The notes under the pieces were generated by a model that saw only the letters and a list, made by a program, of their open reading frames with translations, did not search any database and was not told the DNA's origin. Position numbers and translations under genes: made by a program. DNA of 64,000 nt from Endozoicomonas sp. 8E (GTDB lineage: Bacteria > Pseudomonadota > Gammaproteobacteria > Pseudomonadales > Endozoicomonadaceae), in contig NZ_CP120717.1 in the NCBI RefSeq assembly GCF_032883915.1, positions 5,906,501 to 5,970,500 on the forward strand, read 5' to 3'. Shown piece by piece: positions 26,620 to 34,776 of this stretch (positions are counted from its first letter, which is position 1; each line of letters begins with the position of its first letter).

Positions 26620-28741
26620 GTTAGAATACAAGGATGGAAGGGGTAAACACTCACTCTTTACAACACTATTGCTACTTTTACTGTCGTTGTCTTTCATCTG
26701 CCAGGCCAAAGCTTTGACAAGACCTTTTGTTGTCGAGCTTGAACAGAATGCAGATTTTCCAAACCAGACATTTTCTATAAAACCTGACCAACACACATTG
26801 TCGGGCAATCCCTTAGGCATTGTTGGCACAGGCTACTACTCGGAACCCGGTTTACGATCGGATAACAAACGACGCAGACCTGTCAGTTATGGAATGAAAA
26901 CGACCCTCATTGAGTCGATTTCCTGGCAATGGCTTTACACCACGAATCTGCTGGTTGCTTACGAACTGATTCTGACCACTAAAGAACCCCCCCTATCCTG
27001 TTTATGGGTACCTGTAGAAGTTGTTATCGCTGTCGGTTGGCTTTTAAAAAGCTATTGGAACCCCGATTCACCCATGTTTGAGCCGATTGAACGACAAGGG
27101 GCGAGTCAAAGTGAACCGTTGATGATCACCACTATGATGCCCGGCCCTGGACAACACACACCACACTATCAGTCATCAGAATTATCTGACCAGCAAGCGC
27201 CAAAAGCCATCACCCAACGAACAGGCGCTTTCAACAGCCCGCAGCATTCTGGCTCTGGTAACGGTAAAGGTAACGAAGACCCTCAACCAAACCGACATAC
27301 TTTGGGTTTAAATTGTTTCGTCTATCCCTGTCATGGCATTTGTCGACTCCGACCATCATCCGATAATGCATATCCACCGATTGCAGAGGCCAGTTATACT
27401 GATTCTGCCCAGCCACTCAATCATTATGTGTCAATGCATGGGCATTTACCTGACAACAATGACGATTTGGTCATAATCAGTGGGTTACTCAATCTGGGTA
27501 GTCATGGCCTTGTGGAAAAAACCGGGATTGCCTTTGCCCTTTCCCAATTCAAACTCTCAGCAGGATCGTCCCAGTGGGATCAAGGCTCAATTCATCCTTC
27601 CCTGGCAGCAACAATTCAGGCTCCGACAGCTCATGATAAGGTTATATTCACGGCATCAAACCAGAACACCTCTCAAACGGACACACCTGAATGGGCAGGG
27701 GCTTCACCTTCGGGCTGTCGTCCTTTCAGAGGGACGGCCCATTGCCGACAAGTCAGGTCGACTAAGAGAAGAGAAAACCATACCGTGAGACGAACCTGTC
27801 TCGAGAGAGTACTCGGGACGGATGGTCAGCAACGGCCATGCGGAATGGTCTATAAGAATGCTCAAGCTCTGGCGGGTCACAAAAGAAGAAACCACACTGG
27901 ACGACAAATCTGTGATTTGATCGTGGAAGGGGAGGATGGCCAGTTACGGCCATGCGGGACTGTCTGCAAGAATGTTCAAACTCTGTTGGGTCACAAAAAG
28001 AGAAACCACAGCGGGCAACAAATCTGTGACGTGATCGTGATGGGAGAAGGTGACCTGAAGCAGCCATGCGGGACACCCTGGAGGAGTACCAAGGCACTGT
28101 CGGATCACAAAAGAAGAGACCACACCGGCCAACAAACCTGTGGCGTGACCGTGCCCGGTGAGGATGGTCGTCAGCGGCCATGCGGGAAGGTCTGCAAGAA
28201 TGCTCAATCTTTATCCGCCCACAAAAGCCAATACCACACCGGGCAGCAGATCTGTGACTTCATCCTGGTCGGGGAAGATGGCCAGCAACAACCGTGCGGG
28301 AGGGTCTGCAAGCACTCTCGAGGCCTGACAGATCATAAAAAAAGGGGCCACAGCCGGCAACAAACCTGTGAATTTAAAGTGGTCGGAAAAGATGGCCAGC
28401 TGCGGCCATGCGGGGTAGTCTGCAAGAATGCTGCAGTTATGTCGACTCATAAAAGCAGTATTCACAGCGGGCAAAAAATCTGTGACCTGACCGTGTTCGG
28501 GGAGGATGGTCAGCAGTCGCTATGCGGGAAAATCTGCAGGAATGCTGCGTCTCTCTGGTCTCACAAAAGCACTCGCCACAGCGGACAAAAAACCTGTAAT
28601 CTGACCGTGGTCACAGAGGATGGTCAGCAGCGTCGATGCGCAAAAATCTGCAAGAACGCCAAAGCCCTGTCTAAGCACAAAAGACTGCATCAAAAGCGCA
28701 AGTCTGTTGACGTGGACCAGAGCGATAGCCTCAATCCTTGA
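26612..28741 (+). CDS. Paralogue 14, exported 8-finger protein, leader deleted
   Basis: About 709 residues. ATG at 26612 lies eight bases inside paralogue 13, with the frame open into a normal signal peptide (G-K-H-S-L-F-T-T-L-L-L). The usual spacer and hairpin are gone: the bases aligned with the conserved start read AGGGGT, and a short M-T-K-L-E-Y-K-D-G-R-G extension is added. AAGGATGG is still present but now lies inside the frame. Translation is probably coupled to gene 13. The module is D-D-L-V-I-I-S-G-L-L-N-L-G-S-H, and eight fingers start near residue 396. Finger 3 has T-P-W in place of K-V-C. The tail is H-Q-K-R-K-S-V-D-V-D-Q. Confidence 0.88.
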   Translation: MTKLEYKDGRGKHSLFTTLLLLLLSLSFICQAKALTRPFVVELEQNADFPNQTFSIKPDQHTLSGNPLGIVGTGYYSEPGLRSDNKRRRPVSYGMKTTLIESISWQWLYTTNLLVAYELILTTKEPPLSCLWVPVEVVIAVGWLLKSYWNPDSPMFEPIERQGASQSEPLMITTMMPGPGQHTPHYQSSELSDQQAPKAITQRTGAFNSPQHSGSGNGKGNEDPQPNRHTLGLNCFVYPCHGICRLRPSSDNAYPPIAEASYTDSAQPLNHYVSMHGHLPDNNDDLVIISGLLNLGSHGLVEKTGIAFALSQFKLSAGSSQWDQGSIHPSLAATIQAPTAHDKVIFTASNQNTSQTDTPEWAGASPSGCRPFRGTAHCRQVRSTKRRENHTVRRTCLERVLGTDGQQRPCGMVYKNAQALAGHKRRNHTGRQICDLIVEGEDGQLRPCGTVCKNVQTLLGHKKRNHSGQQICDVIVMGEGDLKQPCGTPWRSTKALSDHKRRDHTGQQTCGVTVPGEDGRQRPCGKVCKNAQSLSAHKSQYHTGQQICDFILVGEDGQQQPCGRVCKHSRGLTDHKKRGHSRQQTCEFKVVGKDGQLRPCGVVCKNAAVMSTHKSSIHSGQKICDLTVFGEDGQQSLCGKICRNAASLWSHKSTRHSGQKTCNLTVVTEDGQQRRCAKICKNAKALSKHKRLHQKRKSVDVDQSDSLNP

Positions 28742-28769
28742 ACTGACAAACGCCCTTCCATGAAGTGAT

Positions 28770-28806
28770 CTATCCTTCCTCTCTGTGAACCGCAAGGCAA
28801 GGATAG
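28770..28806 (+). promoter_or_regulatory. Leader hairpin of paralogue 15
   Basis: Outer stem CTATCCTT/AAGGATAG perfect; the inner part is altered (CCGCAAGG). The start position at 28808 reads GTT. Confidence 0.6.
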
Positions 28807-28807
28807 A

Positions 28808-30526
28808 GTTATTAAGCACCCTCTCTTTGCAGCACTGCTATTGCTTTTACTGTCTTTGTCTGTCACCTGTCAGGCCAGACCGTGGACAAGACATTTGATT
28901 GTCAAGCTTGAACAAAATGCAGACTTTCCAAACCAGAACTTTTATATAAAACCCGGTCGGCATACATTGTCGGGCAAACCGTCAGATATCAACGACAAAA
29001 ACGGTCCTGCAGAGCCCGGTCTCAGGGTGCCCCTTCCCCTCATTGAATCGCTTTCCTGGCGATGGCTTTACGCAACGAATCTGCGGGTTGCTTACGAACT
29101 GATCCTGACCACCGGAGACAACTCTCCGGGCTCAAACTCTTATTCATGGCTACCTGCAGAAGCGGTGCTCGCTTCTGTCTGGCTTTTAAAAAGCTATTGG
29201 AATCCCAACTCATCGTTGCTTAACCCGATTGAAAAAGGGGCAGCACTTATATTGACACAGCAAGATCACCCGTTTGCAATCATCACTATGATGTTTGGCT
29301 CCACAAATGACCAGCGACAATGCCTGCCTTCAGCATCACCCAACCAGCAAGCCCCGCAGGCCCACCCCCATTCTGAAGGTTCTTTCACCAGCCCCCTGAA
29401 TAATGACTACGGTGGCGGTAACGGAGGCTCTCAACAACACTCACACACATTGGATTTATATTGTTTTGTCAATCCCTGTCATGGCGTTTGTCAATTCCGA
29501 CCCGGTAGCAGAGGACCGAATGAATGGTCGCTGGATTGCGAAAAAAACTCATCTATAGGCCGGGTCGCCGACATGACTGACGCCGCTGGCTCAAGCAATG
29601 ATGACTGGGCAAAGTTCCGGAGCTTGCCTTTCAGCATTGGTGATTTTGAGGTCATTAATGGTACGTTAGATTCACAATGCCTTCTCAAACTAGACGAGAT
29701 TTTCAGTAGGTTTAACCATTCAGAAACACAACCAGCAACCACTGAATCATACCAATCGGAACAGAGTCTGGATCATCTTTCAGAGACAGGCTCAATACAA
29801 CCCAAAGCCGTCAGAGAGCAAACCTGTCACCTGACAGTGGTCTGGGAGAACGGCCAGCAGCAGCCATGCGGGACGGTCTGCAAAAATGCCCTGGCCCTGA
29901 GCTATCACAGAAATAAAGACCACAGCGGGCAAAAAACCTGCGACTTAACCGTGGTCACTGAGGATGGCCAGCCTCGGTCATGCGGAGTGGATTGCAAAAA
30001 TATTCGAGCCCTGTCATTTCACAAAGCCAGATACCACAACAGGCAACGAATCTGTGACGTAACCAGGGTCGCAGAGGATGGCAGGCTGCGGCCTTGTGGG
30101 AAGGCCTACAAGAATTCTAAAGCCCTATCGGATCACAAAAGAAAATACCACATCGGGCAGCAAACCTGTGACATCACCTCTATTGGGGAAGATGGACAGC
30201 CACGGCCCTGCAAGACGGTCTGCAAAAACCCTCAAGCCCTGGCAGATCACAAAAGAACAAAGCACAGTGGGCAAAAAACCTGCGACCTAACCGTGGTTGA
30301 CAAGGATGGCCAGCAGCGAGCATGCGGGCTAGCCTGCAAAAATGCCAAATCCCTGTCAGATCACAGAAGAAGAAAGCACAGGATGCAACCAGCATGCCGC
30401 GTGATTGTAGTCGGGGAGGATGGTCAGCAGCGGCAATGCGGGAATCTCTACAGGGATGCTCGAGCCCTGTCAGAGCACAAAAGATTACATCGAAAACGCA
30501 AGCCTCTTGAAGCCGACCAGGATTAA
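28808..30526 (+). CDS. Paralogue 15, exported 6-finger protein
   Basis: About 572 residues if counted from GTT 28808, followed by ATT. GTT is not a known efficient start, so the start is uncertain; the next codon ATT (28811) or internal CTG/TTG codons are alternatives. The N-domain lacks the K-R-H-x-x-x-S-Y-G-V-K-T block found elsewhere, an in-frame deletion of some 15 residues. The module is D-F-E-V-I-N-G-T-L-D-S-Q-C-L-L. Six fingers start near residue 340. The tail is R-K-R-K-P-L-E-A-D-Q-D. Confidence 0.87.
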   Translation, partial: VIKHPLFAALLLLLLSLSVTCQARPWTRHLIVKLEQNADFPNQNFYIKPGRHTLSGKPSDINDKNGPAEPGLRVPLPLIESLSWRWLYATNLRVAYELILTTGDNSPGSNSYSWLPAEAVLASVWLLKSYWNPNSSLLNPIEKGAALILTQQDHPFAIITMMFGSTNDQRQCLPSASPNQQAPQAHPHSEGSFTSPLNNDYGGGNGGSQQHSHTLDLYCFVNPCHGVCQFRPGSRGPNEWSLDCEKNSSIGRVADMTDAAGSSNDDWAKFRSLPFSIGDFEVINGTLDSQCLLKLDEIFSRFNHSETQPATTESYQSEQSLDHLSETGSIQPKAVREQTCHLTVVWENGQQQPCGTVCKNALALSYHRNKDHSGQKTCDLTVVTEDGQPRSCGVDCKNIRALSFHKARYHNRQRICDVTRVAEDGRLRPCGKAYKNSKALSDHKRKYHIGQQTCDITSIGEDGQPRPCKTVCKNPQALADHKRTKHSGQKTCDLTVVDKDGQQRACGLACKNAKSLSDHRRRKHRMQPACRVIVVGEDGQQRQCGNLYRDARALSEHKRLHRKRKPLEADQD

Positions 30527-30566
30527 CAGAAGCTCTTTGATAGAAAAATACACTTATTTTCTTGAT

Positions 30567-30603
30567 CTATCCTTCCTCATTGCATATCAGAATCCAAGGA
30601 TAG
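30567..30603 (+). promoter_or_regulatory. Leader hairpin of paralogue 16
   Basis: Outer stem perfect. The inner arm reads CAGAATCC, so the alternative CCTTCC pairing is lost here. ATT at 30605. Confidence 0.65.
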
Positions 30604-30604
30604 A

Positions 30605-32482
30605 ATTATTAAACACTTATTCTTTGCGGCAACGCTGTTGCTGCTTTCGTTTTCTGCCTTCTGTCAGACTGAACTGTTGAAAAGTCGATTTATTGTCGAG
30701 CTTGAACAGCATGAAAGTTTTCCAAACCAGCGCTTTTCTATAAAGCCGGACCGTTTCACATTGCTGGGCAACCCGTCAGATATTACCGACACAAAAAACT
30801 ATGCAGGATCAGATTCGATGCCTGATAAAAAACGACACAGATTAAGCGGTTACGAAATAAAAATAACCACCATTCAGTCGATCTCGTGGCAGTGGATTTA
30901 CACCACTAACCTGATGGCTGCATACGAACTGATCCTCACTACTAACGATGCGTCTCCAGACAGCAGCCCTTATTCATGGCTACCTGTAGAAGTGGTTTTC
31001 ACTGTCGGTTGGCTTCTAAAAAGCTATTGGAAACCGGACTCATCGTTGTTTAACCCAATTGAACTACAGGCGCCATCTATCTTGGAAGAGCAGGATCAGC
31101 CGTTTACGATTATCAATACAATGTTTGACTCTGGGCATGACCAACAACAGGTCCAGCCTTCAGAATCATCTGGTCAACAAGCCCCAAAAGCTACCATCCA
31201 GACTACCGGCTATTTCGCTCATCGCCCCTACTCTGACTCTGACGACGGTGACGGAAACCCACCACAGTACTCACACACTATGGGTTTAAACTGTTTCGTC
31301 CATCCCTGTCACGGTGTTTGTCGATTCCAACCAACATCCGAAAGCAGAGAAGCTGCTGAATGGCTGCTGAATTTCAAAGAAAGTTCGAAAGGTTGCACAG
31401 AAGTGATATTCGGACAAAGCCCAAGCACTCCTTATGGCATTAATGACAAACCGACAAATAACTGTAACCCGAAACAATCAGGGCGTGCAGAAGCAGCACA
31501 TACTGACCCTGCCGGGTCACTCAATCACGATGTGCCAATACCCGGGCATTTGCCTCTCACCGCTGAAGATTGGGTTATAGTCAATGGATTACTCAATCTG
31601 AGTTGTCACAGTTTTCGCGTAAAAACAGGGATTTCCTTTATTCGTGAACATTTCCGCCCCCCAATGGAGACTTCAGAAACACAAAAAACAACGGAGGGAT
31701 TAACCCAATTCGCTCATAACCCACTTCATTTTTCCCGGAAAGGCACAGTGCAAGCCAAAAACCACATAAGGCAAAAAAGCTGTAAAGCAATAGTGATCGG
31801 GAAGGATGGCCAGCAGCGATTGTGCGGAAAGGTCTGCTGGAGTGCCGCAGCTTTATCGGTTCACAAAAGCAGTTACCACAGCGGGGAAAAAATCTGCCTT
31901 AAGACCGTGATCGCAGAGGATGGCCAGCTAAGACAATGCGGTAAGGTCTGCAAGCATAATAATGCCTTGTCAGATCACAGGAGAAGAGACCACACTGGGC
32001 AACAAACCTGTGAAGTAACCGTGGTTGGGGAAGATGGCCAGCAGCAGCCATGTGGAAAAGTCTGCAAAAATGCTCAAGCCCTGACGGATCACAAAAGCGG
32101 TTACCACACCGGACAAAGAACCTGCAACGCTACCATGGTTGGGGAGGATGGCCAGCCTCAGCTATGCGGGAAGATCCTCAAGAATACTATTGCCCTGATG
32201 CATCATAAAGAACACTTTCACAGCAGAAAAAAAATCTGTGACCTAACCGTGATCGGTGAGGATGGTCTGCTTCGGCCATGCGGAATGGTCCTCATTAATG
32301 CTCGATACCTGAAGAATCACAAAAAAAGGGTCCACACCGGACAACAAACCTGCGACGAGCCCCTGATCGGAGAGGATGGTCAGCAGCGACCATGCGGGAA
32401 AGCCTGCAAGAATGTTGAAGCCTTGCGGCAGCACAAAAGAAAACATCGAAAACGCAAGCCTGTTGATACGAATCTGGATTAA
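30605..32482 (+). CDS. Paralogue 16, exported 6-finger protein
   Basis: About 625 residues from ATT 30605. The signal peptide ends S-A-F-C-Q-T-E, diverged from the usual Q-A. The central region combines a short P-T-N-N-C-N segment with an E-D-W-V-I-V-N-G-L-L-N-L-S module. Six fingers start near residue 393. In fingers 4 and 5 the core Cys/Phe position is Leu (K-I-L, M-V-L). The tail is R-K-R-K-P-V-D-T-N-L-D. Confidence 0.9.
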   Translation: MIKHLFFAATLLLLSFSAFCQTELLKSRFIVELEQHESFPNQRFSIKPDRFTLLGNPSDITDTKNYAGSDSMPDKKRHRLSGYEIKITTIQSISWQWIYTTNLMAAYELILTTNDASPDSSPYSWLPVEVVFTVGWLLKSYWKPDSSLFNPIELQAPSILEEQDQPFTIINTMFDSGHDQQQVQPSESSGQQAPKATIQTTGYFAHRPYSDSDDGDGNPPQYSHTMGLNCFVHPCHGVCRFQPTSESREAAEWLLNFKESSKGCTEVIFGQSPSTPYGINDKPTNNCNPKQSGRAEAAHTDPAGSLNHDVPIPGHLPLTAEDWVIVNGLLNLSCHSFRVKTGISFIREHFRPPMETSETQKTTEGLTQFAHNPLHFSRKGTVQAKNHIRQKSCKAIVIGKDGQQRLCGKVCWSAAALSVHKSSYHSGEKICLKTVIAEDGQLRQCGKVCKHNNALSDHRRRDHTGQQTCEVTVVGEDGQQQPCGKVCKNAQALTDHKSGYHTGQRTCNATMVGEDGQPQLCGKILKNTIALMHHKEHFHSRKKICDLTVIGEDGLLRPCGMVLINARYLKNHKKRVHTGQQTCDEPLIGEDGQQRPCGKACKNVEALRQHKRKHRKRKPVDTNLD

Positions 32483-32522
32483 CAAGAGCTCTTTGGCGGA
32501 AAAACAAACTTATTTTCTTGAT

Positions 32523-32559
32523 CTATCCTTCCTCTTTGTAAACCAGAATCCAAGGATAG
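32523..32559 (+). promoter_or_regulatory. Leader hairpin of paralogue 17
   Basis: Outer stem perfect; inner arm CAGAATCC as in paralogue 16. ATT at 32561. Confidence 0.65.
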
Positions 32560-32560
32560 A

Positions 32561-34618
32561 ATTATTAAATATTCACTCTTTTCGACACCGTTGTTTCTAC
32601 TATCTATTTCCGTCGTCTGTCAGGCTGAACCGTTGACAAGTCGTTTTATTGTCGAGTTTGAACAGAATGGAGGTTTTCCAGACCAGAGTTTTTCTATAAC
32701 GCCTTACACCTCTTCAGATATTGCCGACACAAACGGCTACACAGGATCATCTTCGCTGCCTGATGAAAAGCGACACTGGTCAGGCATTTACGGGGTAAAG
32801 CCAACTCTCATTGAGTCTATTTCGTGGCAATGGGTTTACACCACTAACCTGCTGATTGCTTACGAACTGATCCTCACCACTCAAGACACTCCTCTGAGAG
32901 CCAACCCCTATACATGGCTACCTGTAGAGGCCGTTTTCGCTGTCGGTTTGCTTTTAAAAAACTACTGGAGCCCCAACTCACCGTTGTTTAAACCGGTTGA
33001 GCAACAGGCGGCATCTATGTTGAGACACTGGGATCAGCCGTTTGCAAGCATGATTACAATGTTTGGCTCCGGACATAACCAGCAACAAGGCCAGCATTCA
33101 GAATCATCCAGCCAGCAAGCCCCAAAGGCCACCACCCAGCCTGGAGGCTATTTCATTAATCACCTCTATTCTGTCTCTGGCGAAGGTAAAAGAAACCCTC
33201 AGCAAGAATCTCACACTTTAGGTCTAAATTGTTTCGTAGATCCCTGTCGAGGCATTTGTCAATTCCGACCATCAGCCAGCAGCAGAAGGCTTGCTGAATC
33301 ACCATTGAATTTAGAAAAAAGTTCAACAGGTCCCACAGGAGCAATACCCGGACAAAGCTCATGCCCTCCTTTGGCGATTAAACACGGTCTCAGTTGCACA
33401 GGCTATTATGATTCTGTCAACACTACAGAGCCACAAAAAAAACCGCCTGCAAAAACATTAAATGATCGCTTTTCTTTTCAATTCCAATGCACTTCTGGTC
33501 AAACCTTTCTGCCTCAGACGCATCAGGCTCAGCCCCATGATGTTAAAGACAACCCGACAAACAGCAGCAACCATGCCCTCTCGATGAATGCAGGGAAAGC
33601 ACAGTCTAACTCTGACCAGCCACTCCATGATAATGCGCCAAGGCATAAGTGTTTGTCTATCACTGATGATGATTTGGTTATAGTCAATGGTTTACTCAAT
33701 CTGCGTGATCATAGTCTTCTCAAAAAAACCAGGAATTCCTGTGCCCGTAAGCCTTTCAGACGTCCAGCGGGGGCGTCAAAAACACAACAAATAACAGGAT
33801 CTCCCCAATTGGATCATAACCCACCTCATATTTCCCGGACAGGCAGAGAACAAGTCACAAACCTCAGCGGGCAGAAAATTTGTAACGCAACAGTGGTCAC
33901 AAAGAATGGCCTGCAGCAACCATGCTGGAAGGTCTGCATGAATACTTCTGCCCTTTCGATTCACAAAAGCAAATACCACACCGGGCAAAAAAACTGTATC
34001 GATACCGTAATCGGAGTGGATGGTCAACCGCAGCCATGCGGAAGAGTCTTCAAGCATGCTAATGCTCTTTCAGATCACAGAAGAAGAGAACACACTAAAC
34101 AAAAAACCTGCGCTGAGGTAGTGGCTGGAGAAGATGGCCAAACGCAGTCATGCGGGAAGATCTTCAAAAATACTTATGCCCTGACGCATCACAAAAGAAC
34201 TCTCCACAGCGGGCAAAAAACCTGTCCCGTGGCAGTGATTGGTGAAGACGGCCAGCTGCGGCCGTGCGGAAGAATCTTCAAGAATGCTGAATCTCTGTCA
34301 TCTCACAAATGCAAATACCATACCGGACAAAAGACCTGTGACGTGACTGTGTTCGGGAAGGATAACCAACAGCAGCCATGCGGATCCGTTTTTAACAGTC
34401 TTCAAGCCCTCTCCGATCACAGAAGAAGGAACCACAGTAGCAAAAAAATCTGCGACGAAACCATAATCGGGAAGGATGGCACGCGGCAGCAATGCTGGAC
34501 GATCTGCCAGAATGCTAAAGCCTTCTCGGATCATAAAAGAAGACACCGAAAGCGCAAGCCTGCTGATGTGGACCAGAAAGAGGACCTCAGTCTTCAAAAA
34601 GGCAAAGTATTTAAGTAA
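32561..34618 (+). CDS. Paralogue 17, exported 6-finger protein with a double central module
   Basis: About 685 residues from ATT 32561. The N-domain is shortened just after S-I-T-P. The protein carries both a Cys patch relic (C-P-P-L-A-I-K-H-G-L-S-C) and the D-D-L-V-I-V-N-G-L-L-N-L module, so its centre is the longest in the set and fingers begin only near residue 441. It has six fingers; two have Trp for Gly after the second Cys (C-W-K, C-W-T). The tail R-K-R-K-P-A-D-V-D-Q continues into a Lys-containing end (Q-K-G-K-V-F-K). Confidence 0.9.
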   Translation: MIKYSLFSTPLFLLSISVVCQAEPLTSRFIVEFEQNGGFPDQSFSITPYTSSDIADTNGYTGSSSLPDEKRHWSGIYGVKPTLIESISWQWVYTTNLLIAYELILTTQDTPLRANPYTWLPVEAVFAVGLLLKNYWSPNSPLFKPVEQQAASMLRHWDQPFASMITMFGSGHNQQQGQHSESSSQQAPKATTQPGGYFINHLYSVSGEGKRNPQQESHTLGLNCFVDPCRGICQFRPSASSRRLAESPLNLEKSSTGPTGAIPGQSSCPPLAIKHGLSCTGYYDSVNTTEPQKKPPAKTLNDRFSFQFQCTSGQTFLPQTHQAQPHDVKDNPTNSSNHALSMNAGKAQSNSDQPLHDNAPRHKCLSITDDDLVIVNGLLNLRDHSLLKKTRNSCARKPFRRPAGASKTQQITGSPQLDHNPPHISRTGREQVTNLSGQKICNATVVTKNGLQQPCWKVCMNTSALSIHKSKYHTGQKNCIDTVIGVDGQPQPCGRVFKHANALSDHRRREHTKQKTCAEVVAGEDGQTQSCGKIFKNTYALTHHKRTLHSGQKTCPVAVIGEDGQLRPCGRIFKNAESLSSHKCKYHTGQKTCDVTVFGKDNQQQPCGSVFNSLQALSDHRRRNHSSKKICDETIIGKDGTRQQCWTICQNAKAFSDHKRRHRKRKPADVDQKEDLSLQKGKVFK

Positions 34619-34776
34619 CAATCTGGTTCTGACACTCGCTATTTGATGAAGTTAGCGATTTTACCGGAGCAGACCGGGTCTGCTCGTTCAGATAAGGAAG
34701 GCCTTCTTGCGGTGATCTTCAACGTGTTCCCAAGCTGGAACCAGAGCTTTACGACCCCTTCAATCATGGGTGTGGT
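34619..34776. other. Foreign spacer with a 19-base palindrome
   Basis: This spacer shares little with the others except the first few bases and the hairpin that follows. It contains a perfect inverted repeat, GAGCAGACC-G-GGTCTGCTC, at 34667-34685, without a T run. Read on the minus strand, much of it is open (around M-I-E-G-V-V-K-L-W-F-Q-L), which could be the end of an unrelated gene or transposon. I do not recognise the product. Confidence 0.45.
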
